NCBI GenBank assembly: GCA_017607445.1
Contig: JAEVHH010000001.1
Location: 7,378,001 to 7,442,000 of the forward strand
DNA from: Histoplasma ohiense
Lineage: Eukaryota; Ascomycota; Eurotiomycetes; Onygenales; Ajellomycetaceae
Reading direction: 5' to 3'
Length of the DNA: 64,000 bases
Below the pieces are notes generated by a model that made no database searches, was not told where the DNA came from, and saw nothing but the letters and a program-made list of their open reading frames with translations. A program made the position numbers and the translations under genes. Below, in pieces: positions 10,551-22,913 of the stretch (position 1 is the stretch's first letter; each line of letters starts with the position of its first letter).

Positions 10551-13298
10551 TCAGCGCTCCTCCTCAGAAGATGAAACTGACTCCTTCTCCGCATCCTCAA
10601 GACTCTGCGACTTGCCCAGAACAGGGTCACGGATCAGAAGAGCAAAGACAACCAACAACACACTGAGACAGATACCAGTGATGCACAACAGTCGCTGGAC
10701 GTGGCGGTAGGCATCAATGACACCATCGCGCACCGGCGTGCCGACCGGGTGAGCCGTGGCAAACCCAAATGGGTTGCCATATATTGTGCCCGCGTCAATT
10801 GCGTCCCCGACTCGATCCTGGATAGCGCCCGGGAGCACTTGATTCCAGATCGCGCCCGAGATGGCGTTCCCGAGGGCGCTGCCGATGTTGTAGCTTGCGA
10901 GGTACAAGCCGGTGATGACGGCCACGTCTAATATCAAGGTTAGTTGGATTCGGGCGCTGGGGGTTTCCTTTTCTTTCTTCTTTTTTTTCTTGTGGTTGTT
11001 TGTTGAGTGTGTGCTCATTGGGGAAGGGAGCGGCATATATTATTATATACTCACGTTCATGTTTCGTTGCAGCTTGGATACTTGCTTGTGCGGGGTAAGG
11101 GAATAATCCACCAGCTTTAATAGGAGGTTAGTTTTAGTCTCGTTAATATTTAACTTAAAATCTAGAGGAGAAAGGGTGTTTTTTGTTGGGCAGCTGGAGC
11201 TTGTGAGGTTATATCTTACCAATACCGAGCAAGACCTGGGCACCGATGACCCCAGAGTGGCTGGAACCGCCTGATCCCCCACGGAAGTGAATGAGAATAC
11301 CGAACGCAACCATGAACAGAAGGGTTCCGCAGATGATCATGACCTTGAGCCGACGAATCTTCAAGACAACGAGACCGGCGATGCAGCCCGTAATGACAGA
11401 CGAAAAGCTGTACAGGGAGGTGATGCGAGTGGCGCTTTTGATGGACTCGTCGAAAGCAACAATCAACACCGTATAGAGGAAGTCTCCCTGGAGATACCAC
11501 GCTGAGAAAAGAGGGACAAAGAGAGGGAGAAGGGTGGTTAGCCTAGGTCGGAGAAGCTTTCAGAGAAAATTGGGCGGTTCGTCCTTACCAGTGTTAAGCA
11601 TCACCGCAATACCAAGGGCAGCCCAGACGGCACGGTCTTTAAGAAGCTGGGCAGATTCTGTTAGTCTCCCCAAAGCAGACGGCAAGACGGGGAATTCCAA
11701 ATATATGGGTGATGGGGACTCACTCTAAATGGAACCATGGGATGCTTGCAAGATCTCTCCCAGAAAACGAAGACGGGAATGCAACACACCCCAATGACGA
11801 GCGGCGCAATAACCTTGGCCTTCTGCCATTGAGTCTGGACTCCCCCGGCAAGAGTAAAAGGAACGAGAATAAGGGCGAAAACGGCAATCAAAAGGATGAC
11901 GCCTATTACATCCAGCTGCCAGAAGAGGGCTATCGAGAGCCGGCGCGCGCCCAGAAGCTGATACGAACTTTTGTACCCAGCAAGCGCGCCATCTACTTTT
12001 GCTCTTCTGTGGACGATAAGGAGAGATGCGATCAACGGCAAACAGCACACTATATGATTTCCCAGTTAGCTTTTTATTTTCTTGCTTCTACTTCCTTTTC
12101 CTCTTCGCTCGGATGGGCAGATTCGTTGATTCTGGATAATGACATACCTGGGTAGATGATTGCCCACATCCCAATTCCTGTAGGGGGCTGTTAGCTGAAG
12201 CTTGAGTCGAGTTATATCACGAAGTGTTGCATACCCCATTTCCATGTTGTGGCGCCCAGCACAGCATTTGTGACATTCCCACTCACCCAAGTATTGATCT
12301 ATATCCGATTAGTGAGATGATTTTGGCCCCTGGAGAAAGGAGATTGTTAATGGCTCCAAACGTACGAGGAATGGTAATGCAGGAACGTAGGAGAAGATTA
12401 AGCGGGACCGAAGCGATGTCGTATCAGCAATCAGGACCTCGACCAGCAACATGATTCCTGTGTATCCGATCTTTTTGAAAAACAAAAACAAAAGTAGAGT
12501 CCGAAGTCAGTGAACCAAGAAAAATACAAGGCGTGGGTGGAATATATCTGCCCACCTGATAAAGGATGGCACCGGCGCAGAATGATTGCACGTTGGTTGC
12601 GCAAGCTTCGATAATCGTGCCTGTCATAATCGTCAGCTAAGTCTACAGCACAAGGCCTTTTTTTTTTTTCTTGCAGGAGGGATATATATCACATACCAAT
12701 GATATAGAATACAATAGTAATACTGATAACCTCCGCGCGGCCAAACACATCAGCAATCTTTGCGATTGTTGGCTATATAGGGCATGATCAGTACAGGATC
12801 TCGATATGCGCCAGAGGAACGGACTGGACATACCTGAGCAGCAGCACCAATGACGCCTCGCAGAACATTAACTGTCGCTAGCAAGCTATGTTGGGCATAT
12901 GACGCAACAGCATAGGGCTTTCGATCGCCTTCAGTCAGCAGTTTATACTTCTTTATTTCTCTTTTGTATCATACAGAGGGGGCGAGGGGGTTGGATAGAT
13001 ACTCCAGTCGATAATGCGGCCGCCCCGAACATACCTGGTAAGTATATCGAATAGTCCCATCCAATCCATAAGCGTAGGCGAGAAGGAATATGCCAAAAAA
13101 GAACAGGACCTTGTCTGGAAGCGTGAAGTAGCGAGAAATCACCTCGACCCGCGCAACACCAGGACTTTTCTCTCCCAGGAGAGCCGGCGAGTGGTCCTGG
13201 CCTGCATGGCCGGAGTCAGATACATCATGCTTTCCCTTCTCGCCCACCTCTAACGACGGTGGAGGGAATGCCTCCTTGCTCTCCTCTACAGTTCCCAT
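10551..13298 (-). CDS. Siderophore-iron MFS transporter (MirB/Sit1/Arn family)
   Basis: Twelve exons join in phase to 596 residues: 13298-13035, 12917-12834, 12772-12697, 12620-12556, 12470-12366, 12298-12235, 12177-12148, 12049-11724, 11646-11589, 11501-11220, 11114-11055, 10927-10551. The protein has the layout of fungal 14-TM siderophore-proton symporters: a charged N-terminal cytosolic tail, [57 protein letters not shown], a Thr-Gly-Ile helix, the loop with [14 protein letters not shown] and the C-terminal pair [20 protein letters not shown] and [20 protein letters not shown] with an acidic Ser-rich tail. It should import ferric xenosiderophores or the native siderophore at the plasma membrane. 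Three GATA-type iron-repressor sites lie upstream (13719, 14860, 15601), which agrees with iron repression. Substrate cannot be told from sequence. Confidence 0.93.
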
Positions 13299-13718
13299 GA
13301 GTCTATCGGCGCAGAGCTGCGAGCGAGGCAGATACCCAAGGTGGTTAGTTATTGAAGTATATTATAAGCAAATCAGTCGATGCAATGAACGAGTTCCTTC
13401 TTTATATTACGAAACGAGAGCGGGGTAGAAAAAGAAAGAAAAGGAAACAAATTCCAAGCTCGAATCCGGGCGCAGGATTAGCTTTTAAAGCTCTGTTGAG
13501 GAGGAGGAGAATAAGAGCCGACTCAACGGGCGCCAGGGAAGAATGATGGAACCCTAGCGGGATAACGGGCTGGCTGGAAAGCAATCCACCAAGCCTAGCC
13601 TTGGAATGTTTTTCTTCCTTTTCTTTTTTTTTTTTTTTCGCTTTTGCTTTTCGCCTACTTATTCTCCGCCTCAAATCACCTTCTGCGGACGGCGCAGGAA
13701 TCGTGACAGGAGAAATTT

Positions 13719-13727
13719 TTATCAGAT
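13719..13727 (-). promoter_or_regulatory. Putative SreA/Sre1 GATA iron-repressor site
   Basis: The minus strand reads ATCTGATAA, an exact match to the ATCWGATAA core bound by fungal siderophore-repressing GATA factors (SreA, Sre1, SREP). It lies 421 bp upstream of the siderophore permease start on its own coding strand. The preceding base is C, not the preferred G or A. Confidence 0.65.
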
Positions 13728-14858
13728 GGGGCTAGCAGGCATGGTGCCCGTATCTGATGGGAGATTGATAGCGCCTCGGCCAACCAGATGCGGCGGTTGC
13801 TGGCTTTAGCTTCCTTACTTCAACGACGGACTCGCGGTAGCGCCAGACGGTGGTGCACACAACGGCAAGGGAGTTTGCAGTTATTTGCGCATGGATAATA
13901 CCGCTTCCTGACCCAGGAGCTGATCAAGGCCGACAGGGAGAATGAGGTCACTGCGGTGCCTGCAGCCAGGGCCGGATTGCTCTGTAGTATCCATGGACGG
14001 CGTTTGTTTGGAGAGACGAAGAGACGACCGTGAAGACAGTCGCGGTCAAGCCTGGGGCAGTATGAATTATGAACGAACAGCCCCTCCAGAGAGGCGTTGA
14101 GCACCGCAGTAGGTCAACCGGGTTAGGCGCGAAAATATTTTGAATCTCGCCACGCTTGCTCTGCTCCTACCCAGACACTGTTCGCGGAGGGGAAACTTGA
14201 TTAGTTTAGAATAGAGTTAGTTATTCGAATTTTCATTCTAGGTGCTGCAGTTCTTAAAGCTTGTTTGGCAGGCTTATCCGTTTCCACAGACAGAAAACTT
14301 TATGGACGGTTTCGGGAAGTCTAACCAATCGCTAACTCTATTCGTTTAACCCAAAAGCCTCGAGAATATTGTCCACGAATCGGTCTCCGCCCTCCTTATT
14401 TATCTCACGCATAAGCTGTGGCTATGGCTTCAAGACCGTAACATCGTTTCGACAGTGAACTATCTGCACAGTTACTCGGGAAGCTCCTAGAGCTCATATC
14501 CCAGGGTTGTGCTCTACGTCAAGTCCCCGATCATGTCGCCCTTGTCGAGATTACTAGCCGGGTAAGCCTTCGCTGCATCGTACGAGAAAAAAATCTGTCT
14601 AGCGCTCAAGTTCTCGCGCCACACTTCCCCTTTTCGTCCTTCCCTTGACTATTCCCGACCTCCCACCTCGCGTGCTCACCGTCTAGACATTCTGTGTCCA
14701 TGGAGCCAACGCCACCCGGTGCCCGAATTCCCTCGGCTTCCATGTTCGACGGTCTGACAGCCTTGAGATAATCACAATTTCCAAATCTTCTAATTTACAG
14801 GGTAGCCGCGGTTTGGACCCACAAGCTTCCAGCTAAGAGAAGAGCACTGCAACAGTTC

Positions 14859-14868
14859 GATCAGATAA
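14859..14868 (+). promoter_or_regulatory. Putative SreA/Sre1 GATA iron-repressor site
   Basis: GATCAGATAA matches the full ten-base consensus (G/A)ATC(T/A)GATAA reported for Histoplasma Sre1. It is about 1.56 kb upstream of the siderophore permease. Confidence 0.55.
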
Positions 14869-15599
14869 CGATTTCACACAACACAACTACATCTTGTTTA
14901 TATCAGCTGATAATGGAAAGCAAGGTGTGCTCACTCGCGTTTGGAGGCCCACAAGGGCCATGGCCATAGGAACTGACACATCCAGGCCAGAAGGGTAGAT
15001 CAGAGATATGGTTCATTGGTTGGAATAATATTTTCCTTTTTTGTTTACCTTTTTAAACTGCTGAATCAATTTTAGGTCGAAGGAGGTGAAAATTTTAAAA
15101 GCCATTGGGGTTAGCTATCCTTAAGGTGTCCGTGAAAATATATCCATCCCGTCAGAAAATATGCTTGATTTGATTGACGAAATGGGCGACTCTGCGTTGA
15201 AATATGGTGGATCGTATCCCATATATTACAAGGATACCTTCGTAGGGTAAGCAGCGGAGTGGGATGAACATTATCCTTGTACTATATTGTATGCAAAATC
15301 CGTTCACTCGGGTCCAATTCCAACAGATCGGTGCATCCGCTTGCTGCTACATCACTTCCATAGTACAGGGTTACATGGTTAGTAGTAACTCTAGTTCTCA
15401 TATTTGGCGAAATCCTCGCCTACCAGGCCTCCGTTGGTTGGGCAAATCTTAGGCAGTTCATTCAGGTGTGTTTACAGCGTCCTTTCACCATACACTGTAT
15501 ATATATATATATATATATATTTCCTGTTCTATACAGCGACGACTCCCCGATGCGATGGGGAATTAGCAAATCACTCTCGGCGGGGTTGCTTGTGCCCGC

Positions 15600-15609
15600 G
15601 ATCAGATAA
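15600..15609 (+). promoter_or_regulatory. Putative SreA/Sre1 GATA iron-repressor site with GATA cluster
   Basis: GATCAGATAA again matches the full consensus and is followed within 15 bp by GATAA and CAGATAA, so three GATA cores lie in about 25 bp. It is 2.3 kb from the siderophore permease and 640 bp from the TANGO2-like gene, so the target could be either. Confidence 0.5.
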
Positions 15610-16247
15610 GATAACAGATAAATTACGGGAGCGCTGTTCTTGGCAGAGCCATCAACGTCATCCATCAACATCCGCTTCTCCCCAGCATCCTGTGGTAGAT
15701 ATAGACAATCCGGCTTCAATATACTCTGTGGCCCATCCACTTCTGCAAGCTGCCTCACAAGTTCTCTGCTTCTGGTATTCGACACTCCTTTCTACGTTTC
15801 CTTCGGCCTCAGCAGGCCAACCACTGCGTAAGAGGCCAAGAGAACGCCACATATCCAAGGTTGAGCCTCACGAGAATCTCACCCAGGCTGTAACCGCACA
15901 TTCCGAAACGACGTGTTCACAACGCATAACTGCTTGACACCGGTTCTCTGTGATTCAATGCCCGTTGCTATTATATATCTATAAATACCAACCTCTAGCG
16001 ATCTGCCAGCGCACAACGGTACCCAACTTGTACAAACGGCCGTTTGCAGCATTTGGGGCAATCAATTAACGTTCATATCTGCGGGAATTTTTTGTATGTT
16101 TTTAACGGCGGATAGTACTAGACTTTCGGACGGAAACGGGAAGGGAAAGGAATCACTGCAAGAACCTTTTTAGGGAAACTACATGTATCTGAGGGCGCCG
16201 CCTAGCATATTACGTTCGTTCTCCACCGTTCTCCACCGTTCCCGACA

Positions 16248-17324
16248 ATGTGCATAGCTCTCATTTCCACAGCCCACCCTTGCTACCCACTGATCCTAAT
16301 CGATAACCGAGATGTATGTATAAAAGCTTGCCTAATAACGGCCCCCCCCCAAGTCCTAAATTTCATCACCCTCATCCACATTGCCTCAAATGAGCATATC
16401 ATATCCATATACAGTACTAACAACAACTAGGAATTCCTTCACCGCCCCACAGCCCCCGCACACTGGTGGCCGGGTGACAAGTCCCATGTCCTAGGTTCTC
16501 GGGACTTAGCCCGGGAAGTCCATGGCACCTGGCTGGGCGTCACAAAGCAAGGCCGTATCGCCGTGCTAACAAACTATCGCGAGGACACCGACAAGCCCGT
16601 CGTGGGTGTGCGCAGCAGAGGCTCCATCGTGAATTCGTTCCTCGAGCTGCCCCCAGACAGCACAGTCACCGCTAAGGAGTATGCCGGGGACCTTATCGCC
16701 GGGGGCGACGCGCAACTGGCCGGCGGCTTCAGCCTTGTCTGTGGCAACGTGTGCGGGCCCTTGGCTGTTGTTTCCAACCGCGTCTCAGCAGCGGACGGCA
16801 TTGAGTGGATTGCGAATGAAAAGGGCCAGACGGTCGGTCTGAGCAATACGGTATTTGGAGACCGGTCGTGGCGGAAGATTGTGGATGGGGAGAGGCTCCT
16901 GAAAGAAGCGATTGATGCCTCTGTGAAGCTGGGTGAATGTGAAGACGCACTTGTGCAGCGGCTGCTGGAACTGCTTAGCAGGGATACGCTACCGAGATTG
17001 CGCGAGGGGGGCAATCTGGAGACGTATATCAACCTGCTGCGCGAGAGTATCTTTATCCCTGTTATCGGAGATGATGCGGAGATTGAGCATACTGTCGACG
17101 AAGTGTGTGCATCGAAGCTGCAGGGGAAGGTCGATGTGGTGGCTAATGGGCCGGCGGACCATCATGAGTATATGAGGGGTCTGTATGGAACGCAGACGCA
17201 GACGGTTGTGCTTGTGCATGAATCTGGGCGCGTGAAGTATTTTGAGCGAACTCTATATAATGACCACGCAGAGCAGATCAAAATTGGAGAGGGCGACAGG
17301 ACTTTTGAGTTTACTGTTGAATAA
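16248..17324 (+). CDS. TANGO2/NRDE family protein
   Basis: Exon 1 is 16248-16313 (22 codons, MCIALISTAHPCYPLILIDNRD) and exon 2 is 16431-17324; the join gives 319 residues. The intron has a GTATGT donor, a perfect TACTAAC branch site at about 16414 and a TAG acceptor. The joined N-terminus shows the family hallmarks: Cys2, the NRDE motif (DNRDEFLHRPTAPAHWW), then GSRDLAREVHGTWLGVTKQG and VLTNYRE. TANGO2 proteins of animals act in lipid, heme or coenzyme A handling and Golgi organisation; the biochemical role is unsettled. The Cys at position 2 suggests an N-terminal-nucleophile-like fold. Confidence 0.93.
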
Positions 17325-18133
17325 ATAGCTGTTTTAAAAAATTTGGATTTTTGATATTTTAACAAAAGAAGAAAGAGAAAAGAGAGAAAGAAAGAGAGAA
17401 AGAAAGAAAGAAAGAAAGAAAGAAACCCCAACGAGCTATTTTGATATTTTGGTGCGCCCCAGTGAACCTGCAAAAATCGTCTATCAGAAATTTTGTTTTG
17501 CTTCTTGGTTTTGTTTATTGGGACGTACTGTACTTGCTTATCTCGAGAATGTTACTTGCCAACGGAAAGAAAAGAAAGCGGACCGACAAAAACTGCACCA
17601 AATACAGCCATACAAAAAAAAAAGGGAGTCAACACAGGTCCTAGAATGCCGGTTTTTTATCCGTTAAAATACGAAATGGTCTACCATCATCCACCACTCT
17701 CAATCCTATAACGAGCCGCTCCTACATACGCAATCTCCTCTAACTAGCCTTGATCTGTCTATGCAACGGTATATAAAAGTTTACAAATGATGCAAAATGA
17801 CTTGAGGATTTCGATTTTCATTTTTGGTTGTGTTGGTTAGGTGGCAGGTAACTAGTAATAAATTCCAAGGAAGGTATTTCGTCAAGATGGATAAAAGTAT
17901 ATATATATATATATATAACATAGCCTGATGCCTATACCTCTGTGTCTGCATCATTGAACTCTCCCTACCACGAGCAGGCTAACATCAAGGATATCTACCT
18001 AAAGGAATCACGAAACTACGTAAGTAGCCATGCCCAGCTCATTACCAGAATTGTCCCAAAGCCCATCCGCAGCATGGACGCTTGAAGCCATTCCCCCAAT
18101 ATCCAATTCCATTCCTCAGACCCCCCAAAAAGC
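17325..18133. other. Intergenic with GAAA microsatellite, no gene seen
   Basis: Convergent 3' ends of the TANGO2-like gene and BPL1. Contains a (GAAA)n tract at 17386-17425 and a TA run near 17900-17917. Only short frames without recognisable content. Confidence 0.6.
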
Positions 18134-20463
18134 TCACACCTTCCTCTTAATCAGACCCTTAAAGAAATCAAAACTGTTACTGTCACTCTGAAGTTCCCAC
18201 GTCTTTCCCGTAGGACGGTCCTCCCACCCCAACTCCTCCGCCACAAGCAAGCCATAATCACTGGTGATCCCCTTGATGCGCGCGCGCACCCCACCCTCCG
18301 CCTCCAGCGTGACGATTTGGTGCATATGCAGCCAGTCTGCGTAGTACAGGTCGAAGAAATGCTCGTCAAAGCCTGTGCGTAGGAAGCGGGCGTACAAGGA
18401 CTCGAAGGCGGTGAGGATGCGGGCGAGGAGCTTCTCGAGGGTTAGCGGGGGGAGACTTTTATTGGAGGGTGATTTCTGGGCGAGGGAGGATAAGAGGGCG
18501 TTAAGTGAGGTGGTTGGGGAGGGATTTAGGGCGTTGATCCCGATGCCGACGACGGCGATGTATTCTGCGGAGGAGTAGTGGGCGTTTACGAGAATGCCGG
18601 TTATTTTTGTGTAGGATTTGGAATCGGGTTTGGTAGGATCTAGGGCGTCTAGAGGTATTATTTGAGTAAGAGTACTGGATTAGTGGGATATTATTATTAT
18701 TTATTAAAGCGGAAGTATGGGGAGGAAAGGGCAGCCGGGAGGGGGGGTTGGTTTACATATATCATTTGGCCACTTCAGTTTTATGGGCATGTTTTCATAT
18801 CCCTTGTCGTAGCTCTTGATGCCTTGGGCGATGGCGATGGCGGCGATATACTGTATAAACACCACGGGAGCACGGGTCATGTTGCTGACGGCATGCTTTA
18901 TGACGATTGAAAACATTAGCTGACCAGATGGCGAGACCCAGACGTTGGACCCGCGGCCTCGTCCGGCCACTTGGACCGTCGCAGTAGCCACGAATCCATG
19001 TGGGAGCCTCCGGAGTAGTTGCGTATTCCTATAATTCGTGTAAGTGACAGGACATGACAGTAGGCAGTGTGATGGAATTCATACTTCTCAAGGAGACTAC
19101 TTGTGCTCGTGACGACCTCTCCATACAATATATTCGAGCCGAATTCATGAATTTCCTCTTTCGACTGCGAGCGGTATTCCTTGAGATTTCCGTAGAATGC
19201 GTGGTGGTTGAAGGAAGGGGTAGCTTTGGAGGACGGAATTTCATCATGAACAACCACTTCTTTGATAACAGAATTATAATCCAAGAATGTGTCAGAATCA
19301 CCCCCTTGGCCAGTTTTTGAAATGCCAGCAGGCAGGGATTCAGCTATATCTCTCATTCCCATTGACGACGGTTCCTCGAGATGGAAAGTATCAATATCGT
19401 CTTTAATATATTCCTCTCCATCAGTCACGGTAATGATATCTCGAAGGGCGGAGATTAACTCAGCGCTCCCCTGAGGAACCAGAGAGGAAAGATGTAATCG
19501 GGATAGCGATGGCACAGTGGACGAGTCTTGATTAACCTGAAGGCCCAGTTTCGTCAAACAAGCCTTCAAGAAACTCACCCTCGATTCATCGTCTGCAGCC
19601 AAAACATCGACGATTTTGTGATATTCGGGCCCATCAGCGTTTCTGTCAAGATTGGAGGCAGCAAACCTGGGCTTCGTCAGTTCCCAGCTATCAATCGGCT
19701 TTGCAGGAAATACAAACTCTGGATGAGCCCCAGTGAGGATTGCTGCTCCCTCGCCCACCTTACAGTAAACGACCGTAGCCGAGCCCTCTCCAGAGTCCAC
19801 ACTGAGATCTTCTGTGTAACTAGCGAGAACTTCCACCCCTTGGTCCGCATATTTAGGCGCATCAACAAAGACACCTCCGCCATTATAATAAGCCTTGAAA
19901 ACCTCCGGCACGGACCCAAACGCTTGCACAGATTTTGATACCTTGAGCTCCGCCGCTCGAGCACCATCTTCACTATCGTATACAAACCCGGGAAACGCAC
20001 ATCCTCGACATATTCCGGGAAAGAAAGCCAGCTCCCTGTCACCAACAACTTCCAGCTTCTTGTTCCCAACCTCGAACTCACACCGTTTGCTGGCAAAGTA
20101 ACCGCCCGCGCAAAAACCCAGGTACGCCCCGCCCCGCTGAATGAATTGACTAATCCTCCGATTCCCTTCGCCGTTCAAAGTCCTGCAGTATGGTAAGTCC
20201 GCACCGCCAGGCATTACTAGCAGCGCACAGGAAGCAGTCCAAGGCTCATTGACAATCATTTGCCCCGTTACGGGGATCACAGCGTAGTTCGCAGCCAAGA
20301 GCCGGCGGAGAGAGTAGAGGCAGTGGCGGACGGCGTCGACGGTAGTTCCATTTCCTGGAGCAGCGGGGGTCAGAATATTGGTTTTCCAATCGGAGTAAGT
20401 TTGCGCACCAGAATAGACCAGCACGTTCAACCTTTTAGAGAGGAGGACGGGGTTGGTGGTCAT
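18134..20463 (-). CDS. BPL1: Biotin-protein ligase
   Basis: Exons 20463-19085, 19028-18757 and 18648-18134 join in phase to 721 residues, close to yeast Bpl1 (690). The N-terminal half is the glutamine-amidotransferase-like BPL_N domain (NVLVYSGAQTY; LLVMPGGADLPYCR; GGAYLGFCAGGYFAS). The catalytic domain carries the biotinyl-AMP loop VAGRGRGSNVWVSP and KWPNDIYALDP, then ITGILVNAHYSS and VVGIGINALNPS. The C-terminal BPL_C domain ends in SFDFFKGLIKRKV. It attaches biotin to acetyl-CoA carboxylase, pyruvate carboxylase and other carboxylases. Its start is 149 bp from COA4 in divergent orientation. Confidence 0.96.
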
Positions 20464-20611
20464 TTTGTAGAAGGATAGCTGGTTCCTCTGCGGGGCAGGC
20501 AGTGTTGACTATTATATTTAATATATTTATCTGAAGCTTGGTCCAAGATTTTCCCAGTATTTAACTTGGTTATTTGCTTTACTCCAACCACAGGAAAAGA
20601 ACTGCGCCACG
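20464..20611. promoter_or_regulatory. Shared divergent promoter BPL1/COA4
   Basis: Only 148 bp separate the start codons of BPL1 (minus) and COA4 (plus), so 5' leaders and regulatory elements of both must lie in it. The left part is AT-rich (ATATTTAATATATTTAT around 20510-20530). Confidence 0.6.
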
Positions 20612-21156
20612 ATGTCCAAGACAGAGAAGAAGCCGCCAGTCGCGCAGACTGTGGAGGACGATGGGCCTGATGAATGGTATGAGGCCTCCTTTCCCCGTCG
20701 CCTTGAAGCCAAGGGAGCGTAGTCACCGACTTAAATAGCTGGTGGGCTGGCTGACAATGCAAATATCTATGCAGGGACAAGCGGATTTTCAGCACCGGAT
20801 GTGCAGGTAGGACGCGACCCCTCTAATATCGGGACTGGAAAGAAGATTCTAACGAGAGGCCATTGGGGATGACAGCGGAGCAGCTAAAGATGAACGATTG
20901 CTACTATGAGAAGAGAGACTGGCGAGCATGCAAAAAAGAAGTACGTTGAGCCTTCCAACCTGCGGGATAGACTACTACTCTATACGCCCCAGCTTATCCT
21001 CTTCTACAATCCACCGCGACTCATAATATACGCATATGGTATCAGGATATAATTGCTGACTTGGGCCTGTTTGATTGAACCCTACAGATGGAAGCATTCC
21101 GTGCATGCTGGAAACGGCACGGCAACGAGAAGCGGACGGAGTCAAAGGACTTTTAA
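20612..21156 (+). CDS. COA4: Cytochrome c oxidase assembly factor 4, twin CX9C protein
   Basis: Four small exons join in phase to 76 residues: 20612-20676, 20775-20806, 20876-20940 and 21088-21156. The product begins MSKTEKKPPVAQTVEDDGPD, continues EWDKRIFSTGCAAEQLKMND and ends CYYEKRDWRACKKEMEAFRA-CWKRHGNEKRTESKDF. The four cysteines are spaced exactly C-x9-C and C-x9-C, the coiled-coil-helix-coiled-coil-helix fold of intermembrane-space proteins imported by Mia40. COA4 (CHCHD8) supports complex IV assembly. No single exon is longer than 69 nt, so a length-based ORF search misses the gene. It pairs with BPL1 on a common promoter. Confidence 0.9.
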
Positions 21157-21443
21157 GAGGGAATTGCTGCAAGCGTATAAATAAGAGATATTCCCCGCTC
21201 TATGTACTATTTATCTATGTATATCACTATTTATATTCTGTTTTCCCGGCTTCAATTGGTATAAATATCCTCCTATAGAAATCTTTTTAAATATCCATGT
21301 CACGGGATTGACCTCCAGCCCCAAAAAAGAAACAATCCGAAGCAATATTTAAATAATCACAATCATCGCAGCTTCAACACAACGCAGCCACCGACTACGA
21401 AACCTGACTGACTGGCATTTGCTCAGCCAGATCACCCTTCACA

Positions 21444-22480
21444 ATGGCATCCAGTGCGCTTCGCACAATCAGTTGGACTGCATCGCGGAAAGCAGCCCCT
21501 CTCTCCGTCTCCAGACCTCAGCTATCCTTCAGCCAATTCCGCTCCGTTACCAGCTCATCCACATATCACCAGTCGCAATCCTCAGCATCTAAAGCATCGA
21601 CGCCCTCTGCATCATCTGCCTCTTCTACCCCTACCACTACTCCTGCATCACCGCCCGCTTCTTCGTCTCCATCAACATCCTCGTCCTCGAACTCTACCTC
21701 CCGTACTACATCCTCTGCAAAACCCACTCCAACAACAACCACTATACAAAATCTTAGCAAGACCGGTTTAGACGATAAACCCACGGACCTCGACATCTCA
21801 AACTCCGCCGACAATGACGACAACAGTAAGGATCACATCGACTGGACGCGCTCGTTCCACGGTCTCAGCGCCCAGCCCTTCTCAAAGGAAGCGGCCGAAG
21901 TCCTCCTCCAAGAAATAAATTCAGACGACGTCGAGATAAAACCCGATGGCATTGTCTATCTTCCCGAGATTAAATATCGACGCATACTGAATAAAGCGTT
22001 TGGCCCGGGTGGTTGGGGACTTGCGCCGCGCGGCGAGAGTATTGTCACAGCCAAGACCGTGACGAGGGAGTATGCGCTCGTTGCGCATGGCCGGTTTGTA
22101 CTCCCTTTTCCTCCCTCTTTCCCCGCTTCATTTTCTATACGCAGTATCCAGCAATCATCCCATGCAATATGAAATACATATAACCTAACGAAATTTCTTT
22201 TTTCTTTAAAAGCCTCGTCTCCGTCGCGCGGGGCGAACAAGACTATTTCTCCCCCGACGGCATCCCCACCGCGACAGAGGGCTGCAAGTCCAACGCCATG
22301 ATGCGATGCTGCAAGGATTTAGGCGTGGCCAGCGAGCTCTGGGACCCCCGCTGGATCCGCCAGTTTAAAGCCAAATACACCCGCGAGGCATTCGTGGAGC
22401 ATGTGACGACGAAGCGTCGAACGAAGATCTGGCTTCGAAAGGATGACCCGGTGTCGTACCCGTGGAAGGAGACCAAGTGA
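21444..22480 (+). CDS. MGM101: Mitochondrial genome maintenance protein MGM101
   Basis: Exon 1, 21444-22093, and exon 2, 22213-22480, join in phase to 305 residues. The N-terminus is a mitochondrial presequence ([20 protein letters not shown]) followed by a Ser/Thr/Pro-rich spacer of about 80 residues. The conserved core runs from [15 protein letters not shown] through [14 protein letters not shown] and [20 protein letters not shown] to [20 protein letters not shown] and [16 protein letters not shown]. Mgm101 is a Rad52-related single-strand annealing protein of the nucleoid needed to keep mtDNA. The spacer is longer than in yeast. Confidence 0.96.
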
Positions 22481-22880
22481 GATAGATATACATATATGAC
22501 GTTGGGTGGGTGGGTGGAACGCCAATTTTCTGTTAGGGGGGTTCGAATACAGGGAAAGGTAATGGGACGATACGGCCCATTGAGGAATCCGCATGGCATC
22601 TCTCCACTCCAAATGGAACAAGCCTGGAATCCATCCGGCTTCCTGCCACGCTCCGCCGCTGTGTACATGTCCGAGAGGACGGATACTTAAGCGTCCCTAG
22701 CCAGTTACAATATCTCCTCTTTTGCTACATATTACATCTCCAATTTATTCAACTCCGCATCCAAACATTTATCCGCGTTGGCTTGGCCCCACACTCGAAC
22801 TTGTACCCGTGAGCAAGCCATTCCTTTCTGTTACCCGTCTCCCGCTGTGCCAGAATCACGAAAAAAAAAAAGAAAAAAAA

Positions 22881-22913
<33 letters not shown>

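Larger units (their letters stand above)
13299..16247. other. Long intergenic region upstream of siderophore permease and TANGO2 gene
   Basis: About 2.95 kb between divergent genes. It holds the three iron-regulatory GATA sites listed separately, pyrimidine runs near 13615-13640 and a TA run at 15498-15520. The stretch 14300-14760 is relatively GC-rich with protein-like fragments (for example DRNIVSTVNYLHSYSGSS in one plus frame) but has stops and no recognisable domain; it could be a decayed gene. Confidence 0.45.

Noticed and set aside
22861..22912. A-rich tract as the tail of a LINE or processed retroposon
   Set aside because: No upstream reverse-transcriptase or cDNA-like body and no target duplication were found; simple expansion is enough.
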